Translations under genes and position numbers: made by a program | In this document: one piece after another, positions 36,075 through 45,143 of the stretch | Layout of the letters: each line of letters opens with the position of its first letter | How positions within the stretch are numbered: position 1 is the first letter of the stretch | Notes under the pieces: generated by a model | Told to the model about the DNA's origin: nothing | The model's input: the letters and a program-made list of their open reading frames with translations, nothing else | Databases searched by the model: none | Source: Melioribacteraceae bacterium | Lineage (GTDB): Bacteria; Bacteroidota; Ignavibacteria; Ignavibacteriales; Melioribacteraceae | NCBI GenBank assembly: GCA_021647785.1 | Contig: JAKIUC010000009.1 | Location: forward strand, 1 to 64,000 | Length of the DNA: 64,000 nt | Reading direction: 5' to 3'

Positions 36075-38402
36075 CTATTTTTTCCCTTTATTACCCAGCT
36101 CCTTCGCTTGCTTAAAGAGATTTGCAGCCTTTGCACTATCAGAAATACTCTCATCTATTTCTTCATTATTCATTTCATCTTTTTGGATCGGTTCATCCAA
36201 TATTTTTTTAGTAGTATCATCTATTTCTATCGATGTAGAATCGATTATAGATGTTGAATCAGAGAGAAAAGTTGAATCAATTATAGATGTTGAATCAGAA
36301 AGAAAAGTTGAATCTGTTATTGATGTTGAATCGGAAAACATTGTGGAATCTGCTATAAAATTAGCATTAAATTGAGCAAGACTATCTGCCTTGATACTAT
36401 CAGAAATAGCTTTTTCAACACGAGCAATAGAATCGCGTACTGCTTTCATTTCTTGATGATAATAAGTTAACCTCGGATTTACTTCACGAACATATTCTGT
36501 TTTCGGATATCTAACTTTAAGAGAATCATAAAACTGACTTGCCCCATCAAAATCTGCAAACTCATTTTCATATATCCATCCAATAGAATACAAAGCCTTT
36601 GGTGCGTACTGCGATTCAGGATATGTTTGATAAATAAAATGGAACTGTTCAATTGCTTCAAGATAATCCTCTTCATCAATAAATTCTTCAGCAATCAAAT
36701 ATTTTTTTAAGGCTGGGTCAGAATCTAAATCTTTAGTGTCAATGCCTAATCTTAAAGCTGCAGCTTTTGCTATAGGGAAGCTCTTATAACTTTCATACAC
36801 AATACGAAAGAGAGAATCAGCTTTAGGTTTATTATCAACTGTTAAGTAATAACTTCCCATTGCATAAAGTACATTTGCTTGATACCGAGTATTTGGATAG
36901 TGAGTAACTATTTCGTTGTAGTAGAAGAATGCCGAATCAGGTACTAACAAATCTGTAAAATAGAGATTACCTAACTCGTATTGATTTCTAACAATATAAC
37001 TTTGCATTGAGTCAATAGAAATTAGAGGGAGTTTTGGCTCATAAGTAAAGAGTGAATCTTCCTCATATTCAAATAATTTATTCTTAGCAATTGCAGTACC
37101 TCTTGTCCTTCCCCTAGTAGTGGTACGGTTATTCCCTTCATTCAGTTTCTTTTGTTCATTATCTAAGAATTGAGCAGAATCCCTTCTCGTTATATAACCG
37201 GCATACGCAATTGAATCTTCCACAAACAAAGTAGTATCAATTAAATATTGATATTCCTTTTTGGCAATAAATATTTTATCGCTATAATCCTTGCGCGATT
37301 TCAGAACATTAGCTTTTAACCTTGCTTCAAGTCTATACTCACTTGGGGCTTTTTTTACGGCAACCTTCTCATAAAGAATTTTCGCACTATCAAAATCCAT
37401 ATAAATATGTTCCATAATATCGCCTTGCATAAATGCTGCAATACCGCTACTTTCATTCTTTGAATATCCAGTATCAACTGAATAAAATATTTCTAATGCC
37501 AATTCAGTATCACCTTCCTCCAAGTGAATTTGAGCTATCTCTAAATCAACTATATCCCAGTACTTTTCATATTTAGAATTGTCTCTCAATTCATTCAAAA
37601 TATCTATGGCTTCTTCTTGCCTATCTAAATTTTTAATTGCTTTTGCATACTCTAATTTTGTTCTAAATTCTATTTCAAATGTTGGAGAGCCATCTTCCAC
37701 TAATTCAAAAGCATTAACAGCCTTCTCATAGTTTTCAAGTGAGACATATAACATACCTAACTCATAAGTTACTTCAGCCATTACATCATCATCCAAATCT
37801 TGTTTTAGAAGCTCCTCTATCTTCAATACTGCCTTTGAAAACTCCTCTTTATAAATATAGTAACTAATCTCAGTAATGTATGCTTGGAAGAGAATTTCCT
37901 CATCTTCATTTTCAATTGCTAATGCTTTTACTTCATCTAAATGTTCAAGAGCCAACACAAAATTTCTCATCTGAAATTCAGATTTAGAAATCCAATATTT
38001 TGTAGAGAGCCAAAGTTCTTGATCATTAAGTCCATCTAATTCTATAAACTTACGAAGTGCCTTATTGAATTGCCCTTTATAGTAATACGATTTTGCGATA
38101 ATGTATATAGCTTCATTTACATATTTTGTATCTTGATTAAATTGAAGAATCTTTGAAGAAAATTTAATTACATCATCAAAATTACTATTAGCTTTTGAAG
38201 GAAGTTTCTCCTCTTTAAATTGAAAGAGAGGTTTTTTCTGATTTAATTTAATCTCTTCTTCACCATCTGCAAAAGCTTTTTGAGCTTTATAATATCTATT
38301 AAAGTAGGTAGTAAAATTACTCCACATTCCACAACTATTTAGCAAAAACAGAAAACTAATAATTGCAATAAGAGAAAAATATTTATTGTTTTTTTTAGCC
38401 AC
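36075..38402 (-). CDS. large TPR lipoprotein, PorW/SprE-like (type IX secretion)
   Basis: A lipobox (LNSCGM, Cys24) is followed by TTYFNRYYKAQKAF, the start typical of the PorW/SprE lipoproteins needed for type IX secretion and gliding. Many TPR motifs run through residues 60-680 (AIYIIAKSYYYKGQFNKALR, VLYAMGSYYLTVDN, ALYSIGWIYENEF). The C-terminal part has 12-residue Ser/Thr/Asp repeats (about residues 685-735). The two exported proteins at 48.7-53.8 kb carry sorting domains for this system. The gene lies 16 bases after the P-II gene. The family name rests on recognition of the N-terminal pattern and the TPR layout. Confidence 0.65.
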   Translation of the reverse strand: MAKKNNKYFSLIAIISFLFLLNSCGMWSNFTTYFNRYYKAQKAFADGEEEIKLNQKKPLFQFKEEKLPSKANSNFDDVIKFSSKILQFNQDTKYVNEAIYIIAKSYYYKGQFNKALRKFIELDGLNDQELWLSTKYWISKSEFQMRNFVLALEHLDEVKALAIENEDEEILFQAYITEISYYIYKEEFSKAVLKIEELLKQDLDDDVMAEVTYELGMLYVSLENYEKAVNAFELVEDGSPTFEIEFRTKLEYAKAIKNLDRQEEAIDILNELRDNSKYEKYWDIVDLEIAQIHLEEGDTELALEIFYSVDTGYSKNESSGIAAFMQGDIMEHIYMDFDSAKILYEKVAVKKAPSEYRLEARLKANVLKSRKDYSDKIFIAKKEYQYLIDTTLFVEDSIAYAGYITRRDSAQFLDNEQKKLNEGNNRTTTRGRTRGTAIAKNKLFEYEEDSLFTYEPKLPLISIDSMQSYIVRNQYELGNLYFTDLLVPDSAFFYYNEIVTHYPNTRYQANVLYAMGSYYLTVDNKPKADSLFRIVYESYKSFPIAKAAALRLGIDTKDLDSDPALKKYLIAEEFIDEEDYLEAIEQFHFIYQTYPESQYAPKALYSIGWIYENEFADFDGASQFYDSLKVRYPKTEYVREVNPRLTYYHQEMKAVRDSIARVEKAISDSIKADSLAQFNANFIADSTMFSDSTSITDSTFLSDSTSIIDSTFLSDSTSIIDSTSIEIDDTTKKILDEPIQKDEMNNEEIDESISDSAKAANLFKQAKELGNKGKK
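36226..36345. repeat. 36-bp tandem repeat inside the TPR lipoprotein gene
   Basis: A unit of 36 bases built on gttgaatcagaaagaaaagt and a following attatagat-like part is repeated about three times with small changes. It encodes the 12-residue repeat DSTSIIDSTFLS. The repeats lie after the TPR region and probably form a flexible linker whose length can vary. Confidence 0.8.
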
Positions 38403-38418
38403 GACATCCTGTAATTAA

Positions 38419-38766
<348 letters not shown>

Positions 38767-41700
38767 TTAAGTATTTTTACCATGGCATTGTTTATATTTT
38801 TTACCGCTTCCACAATGGCAGGGGTCATTACGTCCAATTTTTGCTTCAACTTTTATTGGCTTTTGCTTTCCACGATTTGCTCCCTCATCCTCTCCTCCAC
38901 CTTGCAATCCCAAATTGCCAGTGCTAGCCTTAACCATATTCATTTGCTGAACAGGAATTCTTCTATCTTGTATTTCTTCTGGCTGCTGAGGAAAGAACTT
39001 AAAACAGAATGAAACAATTTCATTTCTAATCTCTTCAACTAAAGTAATGAACAATTTAAACGCTTCCCCTTTATATTCAAGCAGTGGGTCCTTTTGACCA
39101 TAAGCACGAAGACCAATACCTTCTTTCAAATCATCCATTTCGCGGAGATGGTCTTTCCACTTTTCATCAATTACATGAAGTGTAGCATAGCGTTCAAGTC
39201 TTGCCATAACTTCTGAAGTAATCATCTCTTCTTTACGCTTATAAAATGCTTGTGCTTCCTTCATTATTAAATCTTTTACGCCATCTCTTCCAAGGTCTTG
39301 ATATGTTGTTGGGTCAAGTTTAACATCAACCAAAAGATGCTGCATCAAGTCTTCTCGTAGTTGGTCAATTAATGCATTCTCATAATATTGCTCCAATAAT
39401 GAATCGACATATTCAGCTAAATCATTGAATACTTCATTTTTTAACCTTTCACCTTCGAGGGCTTGCTTACGTTTATTATAAATAACTTCACGCTGCTGGT
39501 TCATAACATCATCATATTCCAGAAGACGTTTACGAATAGCAAAGTTATTCTCTTCAACTTTTTTCTGTGCTCGTTCAACTGATTTTGTAATCATTGAATG
39601 TTCAATGGCTTCCCCATCTTCCATACCCAGCTTGCTCATAATTGATGTAACCCTATCACCGCCAAAGAGTCGCATTAAATCATCTTCAAGTGAGATGAAG
39701 AATTTTGATGTTCCTGCATCACCTTGCCGACCTGAACGCCCTCGCAGCTGTCTATCAATACGCCGAGATTCGTGACGTCCAGTACCCAATATATATAAGC
39801 CACCTTTCTCTTTAACACCAGCACCAAGTTTAATATCAGTACCCCTACCAGCCATGTTTGTAGCAATAGTTACAGCTCCTGGCTGACCGGCATATCCCAC
39901 AATTTCAGCCTCACTTTTATGCTTTTTTGCATTCAGTACATTATGCTGAACGCCTTGACGCTTCAACATTCTACTCAATGTTTCAGAAACCTCGACATTA
40001 ACAGTACCAACTAGTACTGGACGTTTTTCTGCTTGAAGTTCTTTAACTTTTTCAATTACTGCATTATACTTTTCTCGTTTGGTTCTGTAAATTGCATCTT
40101 CTTCATCTTCACGAGTAATTGGTTTGTTTGTTGGAATTACTACTACTTCAAGTTTATAAATTTCATGAAACTCACCTTCTTCAGTTTCGGCTGTACCAGT
40201 CATTCCAGCAATTTTTTTGTAAAGACGAAAATAGTTTTGAAGTGTAATGGTAGCAAGGGTTTGCGAATCTCTTTCAACTTTTACACTCTCCTTAGCTTCA
40301 ATAGCTTGGTGAAGTCCATCAGAATAACGCCGACCAGGTAACACACGCCCAGTAAACTCATCAACAATGGCAATCTTACCATCTTCAGTAATCACGTACT
40401 GGTCATCCTTTACAAAGAGCGTATATGCTTTAAGCAATTGATTCAATGTATGAATTCTATCACTACGCTCGCCATATAAATGATAAAGAGCATCTTTCCT
40501 TTTTACTTTCTCTTCAAAAGAAGCAGAGCTATCACTATCAATTTTTCCTATTCCATCACTCAAATCTGGTAATACAAAATACTCCAGCCCTTCCTTTGAA
40601 CCTGATGCAAGCTCCTCACGTCCTTTCTCAGTAAGGTCAATTGAATTTTGTTTCTCATCAATAGCAAAATATAGATATTCATCTATCTCCGGCATTCTCT
40701 TTGCATTATCTCTTAAAAACTCTAACTCTGTATGGTTTAGTAATTTTTGATATTCTGGTTCGTTTAATAATTTGATTAATCTTTTGCTTTTTGGAAGTCC
40801 ACGGCTTGCACGCAGTAGGGCTTTACCAGCCTCATCTCTATCACCATTTTCTGATGAAAGCAATTTTTCAGCCTCTTGAACAAGTTCAGCAACAAGTGCA
40901 GTTTGTTTTCTAAGAAGACGTTCAACTTTAGGATTCATCTCATCAAATTTTTGATCGGTTGAGCCAACCGCACCGGAAATAATTAAAGGGGTTCTTGCTT
41001 CATCAATCAGTACCGAATCAACCTCATCCACAATTACATAGTTGTGAACCCTTTGTACACGGTTCTCTATTGATGTTGCCATGTTATCGCGAAGATAATC
41101 GAACCCAAATTCATTGTTAGTTCCATAAGTAATATCTCTGCTATACATATCCTTACGTGCTTCAGGGTCCATTGTGTTTAGAATACAACCAATTGTTAAG
41201 CCGTGGAATTTAAATACTTCGCCCATCCATTCGCTATCACGTTTTGCAAGATAATCATTAACCGTAACAACGTGAACTCCTCTTCCAGTAAGGGCATTTA
41301 GATATATTGGCATTGTAGCAACCAGAGTTTTTCCCTCGCCAGTAGCCATCTCAGCAATCTTTCCCTGATGAAGAACAACACCGCCAATTAACTGAACATC
41401 GTAAGGAACCATTTCCCAAGTAATACTATAGCCAGCAGCATCCCACGATTTACCAACCAATCTTTTTGATGTCTCTTTAACAACTGCAAATGCTTCCGGT
41501 AAGAGTTCATCAAGTATTTCTTCATACTCTTCGTCTAATGATTCTTTTAATTCATCTAACTCGTCATACAAGCCAATTCTATCACCATCAAAATCATCTG
41601 CTTGCAATTTGGCTTCAATCTCCTCTATTTGCTTTCTAGTCTCTTCAGTATGCTTTTTTATTATCTCTTTGAACTCATTAGTTTTTGCTTTCAGATCCTC

Positions 41701-41823
41701 ATCACTTAAAAGTTTTATTTTTTCATATTCATCATTAATTTCATCAACTATCGGCAATAATTCTTTCAATGCCTTTTCATTTCTATCACCAAATATTTTC
41801 TTTAATAAACCTTGTAACATCAA
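38767..41823 (-). CDS. secA: preprotein translocase ATPase SecA
   Basis: SecA drives proteins through SecYEG. Walker A is MATGEGKTLVATMP near residue 163, the DEAD-like Walker B is YVIVDEVDSVLIDEARTP, and the C-terminal half has GRGTDIKLG and RQLRGRSGRQGD. The protein ends in a SEC-C zinc motif, CHCGSGKKYKQCHG. At 1018 residues it is longer than E. coli SecA (901) because of inserts near residues 60-110 and 300-450. TAGGAGAT precedes the ATG. Its upstream gap (255 bases) is shared with a divergent hypothetical operon. Confidence 0.97.
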   Translation of the reverse strand: MMLQGLLKKIFGDRNEKALKELLPIVDEINDEYEKIKLLSDEDLKAKTNEFKEIIKKHTEETRKQIEEIEAKLQADDFDGDRIGLYDELDELKESLDEEYEEILDELLPEAFAVVKETSKRLVGKSWDAAGYSITWEMVPYDVQLIGGVVLHQGKIAEMATGEGKTLVATMPIYLNALTGRGVHVVTVNDYLAKRDSEWMGEVFKFHGLTIGCILNTMDPEARKDMYSRDITYGTNNEFGFDYLRDNMATSIENRVQRVHNYVIVDEVDSVLIDEARTPLIISGAVGSTDQKFDEMNPKVERLLRKQTALVAELVQEAEKLLSSENGDRDEAGKALLRASRGLPKSKRLIKLLNEPEYQKLLNHTELEFLRDNAKRMPEIDEYLYFAIDEKQNSIDLTEKGREELASGSKEGLEYFVLPDLSDGIGKIDSDSSASFEEKVKRKDALYHLYGERSDRIHTLNQLLKAYTLFVKDDQYVITEDGKIAIVDEFTGRVLPGRRYSDGLHQAIEAKESVKVERDSQTLATITLQNYFRLYKKIAGMTGTAETEEGEFHEIYKLEVVVIPTNKPITREDEEDAIYRTKREKYNAVIEKVKELQAEKRPVLVGTVNVEVSETLSRMLKRQGVQHNVLNAKKHKSEAEIVGYAGQPGAVTIATNMAGRGTDIKLGAGVKEKGGLYILGTGRHESRRIDRQLRGRSGRQGDAGTSKFFISLEDDLMRLFGGDRVTSIMSKLGMEDGEAIEHSMITKSVERAQKKVEENNFAIRKRLLEYDDVMNQQREVIYNKRKQALEGERLKNEVFNDLAEYVDSLLEQYYENALIDQLREDLMQHLLVDVKLDPTTYQDLGRDGVKDLIMKEAQAFYKRKEEMITSEVMARLERYATLHVIDEKWKDHLREMDDLKEGIGLRAYGQKDPLLEYKGEAFKLFITLVEEIRNEIVSFCFKFFPQQPEEIQDRRIPVQQMNMVKASTGNLGLQGGGEDEGANRGKQKPIKVEAKIGRNDPCHCGSGKKYKQCHGKNT

Positions 41824-42078
41824 TATCTCCTAAATTTTAACAACTTTAAATTTACTGAAAAGTGACTCCGATTACAAAAAAAACGAACTCAACACTAACA
41901 GATTATAAACGGAACAAACTATTTTTTCACTTATCCATTGTTTGCAAGTGCTATTCCAGGTTTTAGGTTTAATTAGTTTCCCAAAACTAAAAAGGAATAA
42001 GTAGAAATTATATGCTAAAATTTGTAACCACAACAATTTTTATTAAATTCACTTTTAGAACTAAAAAGGTTTTACAAA

Positions 42079-42669
42079 ATGGGAATAACAATTCACTATA
42101 AGGGGAAATTAAATGATGCAAATTTGATTGAACCCTTCTGCAATGAAATGGAAGATATAGCAAAAGATATGGGTTGGAAGTACAAACTTTTAGAGAACGA
42201 TTTGTACAAACCTAACTCCGCTCAGATTATTGATGGAAAAATTATTGGACACATTCCGCTCAGTGGTATCACACTAAGTATCCATAAAGAGACAGAATCC
42301 TTATCATTTTATTTTGATAAAAATGGGAATATTCAGAATATTATATCGATGTTTTTTTTAAGTGAAAATGAATTAAATGATTCTTCTGATTTCATCAAAA
42401 CTCAATCCGCTCCTATTCAAATTCATATTTCTATAATTAAACTTATGAAGTATATTAAGTCGAAGTATATAAGTAATCTTGAAGTTACTGATGAAGGTGA
42501 GTATTGGGAGACTCAAAATGAAATATTACTCCAAGAAAAATTTAATTATTTAAATGATAAAATTAATGAAGTTGGGAATTTACTTAGTAATATTGGCTCT
42601 AATAGTGATGATTCAGTAGAATCTATGGTGGATAGAATTGAAACTATATTGAAAAATTATTTTAAATAA
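42079..42669 (+). CDS. conserved-looking protein of unknown function
   Basis: I do not recognise a named family. The 196-residue protein starts MGITIHYKGKLND, has no signal peptide or membrane segment, and has a mixed alpha/beta N-terminal half with IIGHIPLSGITLSIHKE near residue 60. The C-terminal third (from about residue 140) is likely helical or coiled coil. It heads a run with another unknown gene and ygiQ, 13 bases apart, and is divergent from secA. Confidence 0.6.
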   Translation: MGITIHYKGKLNDANLIEPFCNEMEDIAKDMGWKYKLLENDLYKPNSAQIIDGKIIGHIPLSGITLSIHKETESLSFYFDKNGNIQNIISMFFLSENELNDSSDFIKTQSAPIQIHISIIKLMKYIKSKYISNLEVTDEGEYWETQNEILLQEKFNYLNDKINEVGNLLSNIGSNSDDSVESMVDRIETILKNYFK

Positions 42670-42682
42670 TTGGTTTATTAAA

Positions 42683-43267
42683 ATGAGTTTAACCGACAAA
42701 GAACTTTCAATGATTGAGGATAAAGATTTTTTAATCACGAAAATTAAAATTATTTCAGAAATTGAAAATCTTATGAGAAATACTAAAGATAGATTGTTGG
42801 AAGTAATGGAGAGGGAGAAGAGTAGTTTTCTTTCAAAACCAGAGTTTAATAAAGGGAAGGTTTACAAAGGTGAGTATTACAGAGAGCTTCCCTTTGTAAC
42901 ACTAGACTTCCCAAGTATTTTTACTAAAGAAAATGTTTTTGCATATAGAACAATGTTCTGGTGGGGAAATTTTTTCAGTGCAACACTTCATCTGCAAGGG
43001 GAATATTTAGATATACACAGAGCAAAGTTTTTATCCAGCTTCGATATGCTGTTGCATCAAGACATATATATCTGCGTTGGTGAAACTCCGTGGGAATATC
43101 ATTACGGAAAAGAGAACTACGTTAAATTATCTTCACATCACAAAGAGATGTTTGAGAATTCTTCCTTTATTAAATTGAGTAAAAGAATTCCACTTGAGCA
43201 AATAGATTCAGTTCCACAAATATCATCAAGTTTCTTCCTCTACTTGGCTTCTTTTTTAAATAAATAA
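42683..43267 (+). CDS. protein of unknown function
   Basis: The 194-residue protein has a charged helical N-terminus (residues 1-50), a segment with KVYKGEYYRELPFVTLDFP near residue 60, an aromatic patch (FWWGNFF) and CVGETPWEYHYG near residue 137. No signal peptide, transmembrane helix or catalytic motif is clear. It lies between the previous unknown gene and ygiQ on the same strand, so cotranscription is likely. I cannot suggest a function. Confidence 0.6.
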   Translation: MSLTDKELSMIEDKDFLITKIKIISEIENLMRNTKDRLLEVMEREKSSFLSKPEFNKGKVYKGEYYRELPFVTLDFPSIFTKENVFAYRTMFWWGNFFSATLHLQGEYLDIHRAKFLSSFDMLLHQDIYICVGETPWEYHYGKENYVKLSSHHKEMFENSSFIKLSKRIPLEQIDSVPQISSSFFLYLASFLNK

Positions 43268-43313
43268 CCTCAAATATTTTTCTCTATTTTAGGGGCAATA
43301 ATTTTAGGAAAAA

Positions 43314-45074
43314 ATGTTTTTACCAACTACAAAAAAAGAACTTAAGGAACTTGGCTGGAATAAGCTGGACATCATTTTTGTAAGTGGCGATACTTACGTT
43401 GACAGCCCATATATGGGAATTGCTATACTTGGGAATATCCTTGCAGACAAAGGCTTTCGTGTTGGTATTATTGCTCAACCGGATATTAACTCGGCTTATG
43501 ATATTTCTCGACTTGGAGAACCAGAATTATTTTGGGGTGTTTCAGGTGGCAGTGTCGATTCGATGGTATCAAATTATACAGCTTCCAAAAAGAGACGAAG
43601 GCAGGACGATTACACGCCGGGTGGTGAAAACAACAAACGACCAGATAGAGCAGTGCTGGTTTATACAAATCTGATTCGCAGAAATTTTAAAAACACAAAG
43701 CCAATAATTATTGGCGGAATTGAAGCAAGTCTAAGACGTGTTGCCCACTACGATTATTGGTCGAACAAACTCCGCCGTTCAATACTTTTTGATTCCAAAG
43801 CTGATTACCTCATTTATGGGATGGGTGAAAAAACAACAATTGAAATTGCACAAAAATTACAAAAGGGTAAAAGTATTATTGGAGTTCGAGGACTATCGTA
43901 TCTCTCGAACGAAAATAAATATGAATATCTTCAACTCCCCTCATTTGAAGAGACAGTTAAAGACAAATATAAGTTCATAGAAATGTTCGATACTTTTTAT
44001 TTAAACAACGATCCCCTTTCTGCCAAAGGGTTGGTACAAAAACATGGTAAAAGATTTTTAATTCAAAACCCGCCGCAGTATAACCCAACAACAGAGGAGA
44101 TGGATTATTATCACGACTTAAAATACGAACGTGAAGTTCATCCCTATTATAAAAAATGGGGAGAGGTTAGAGCATTAGAGACAATCCGCTTCTCTATTAA
44201 TACTCATCGTGGCTGCTATGGCGAGTGTAACTTTTGTGCTATTGCTGTCCATCAGGGGCAAACCATTAGCGGGCGTAGTGAGAAATCAATTCTGAATGAA
44301 GCAAAAGAATATTCTAAAATGAAAAACTTTAAAGGAAATATTTCGGATGTTGGCGGACCTACTGCAAATATGTATGGATTTGAATGCACAAAAAAAATAA
44401 ATTTAGGGAGTTGCGATGACAAGCGATGTGTTGCCCCAACCACCTGTAAAACATTGAGACCCACACACAAACCACAAATAGATTTATTAAAAAAATTACG
44501 TAGGTTAGATGGAATAAAGAAAGTTTTTGTAGCATCGGGCATTAGGTATGATATGGTTCTGGATGATAAACAGTATGGTGATGAGTATCTAAAAGAGATA
44601 GTACAACACCACACTTCAGGGCAAATGAAAATTGCACCAGAGCATTCAGAAGATAAAGTTTTGGATTTAATGGGAAAGCCTGGAAAGCGATATTTAACAG
44701 AGTTCCGAGATAAGTTTTATCAATATTCAAAAGAGGTTGGAAAGAATCAGTTTCTCACTTACTATATGATTGCTGCCCATCCTGGCTGTACAGAAAGTGA
44801 TATGCACAAGTTAAAAGAATTCACTTCAGAAAAACTCTCCATTTCACCAGAGCAAGTTCAGGTGTTCACTCCAACACCCTCCACATATTCTACATTAATG
44901 TACTATACTGAAATAGACCCATTTACAGGGAAAAAACTCTTTGTTGAAAAAGATATAAATAAAACAACTTTGCAAAAAAACATTGCGGTTGCTAAAAGAG
45001 AAAATCCTAAAGCAGGAAAGGGAAGAAGTAATAGTAGAAGTAATTATCATTCTAAAACTAAAAGACGTAGATAA
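43314..45074 (+). CDS. YgiQ family radical SAM protein
   Basis: A radical SAM protein with an N-terminal B12-binding-like domain (DIIFVSGDTYVDSPYMGIAI), the cluster motif CYGECNFCAIAVHQG near residue 302, and the family phrase GNISDVGGPTANMYG near residue 345. The C-terminus is basic. The function of YgiQ is not established. Its last codons CGT AGA TAA are the start of the left arm of a palindromic element, mirrored at the end of tkt. Confidence 0.92.
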   Translation: MFLPTTKKELKELGWNKLDIIFVSGDTYVDSPYMGIAILGNILADKGFRVGIIAQPDINSAYDISRLGEPELFWGVSGGSVDSMVSNYTASKKRRRQDDYTPGGENNKRPDRAVLVYTNLIRRNFKNTKPIIIGGIEASLRRVAHYDYWSNKLRRSILFDSKADYLIYGMGEKTTIEIAQKLQKGKSIIGVRGLSYLSNENKYEYLQLPSFEETVKDKYKFIEMFDTFYLNNDPLSAKGLVQKHGKRFLIQNPPQYNPTTEEMDYYHDLKYEREVHPYYKKWGEVRALETIRFSINTHRGCYGECNFCAIAVHQGQTISGRSEKSILNEAKEYSKMKNFKGNISDVGGPTANMYGFECTKKINLGSCDDKRCVAPTTCKTLRPTHKPQIDLLKKLRRLDGIKKVFVASGIRYDMVLDDKQYGDEYLKEIVQHHTSGQMKIAPEHSEDKVLDLMGKPGKRYLTEFRDKFYQYSKEVGKNQFLTYYMIAAHPGCTESDMHKLKEFTSEKLSISPEQVQVFTPTPSTYSTLMYYTEIDPFTGKKLFVEKDINKTTLQKNIAVAKRENPKAGKGRSNSRSNYHSKTKRRR

Positions 45075-45143
45075 TATTACCATAATATTGTACCTATGGT
45101 ACTATAAGCTCCTGAGGATGGATATTATGGTAATATTATCTAC
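45067..45143. repeat. family 2 palindromic element with perfect 22-bp arms
   Basis: The left arm GTAGATAATATTACCATAAT plus AT (45067-45088) is the exact reverse complement of the right arm at 45122-45143. The centre holds two smaller hairpins, GTACCTATGGTAC and AAGCTCCTGAGG. Related copies lie at 55577-55633 and 59791-59840. The arms contain the stop codons of both flanking convergent genes, so it could serve as a bidirectional terminator, although it has no U-run. Confidence 0.85.

Noticed and set aside
36226-36345. CRISPR-like periodic repeats
   Set aside because: The repeats are in frame, have no unique spacers and encode a regular 12-residue protein repeat. No cas genes are present in the window.
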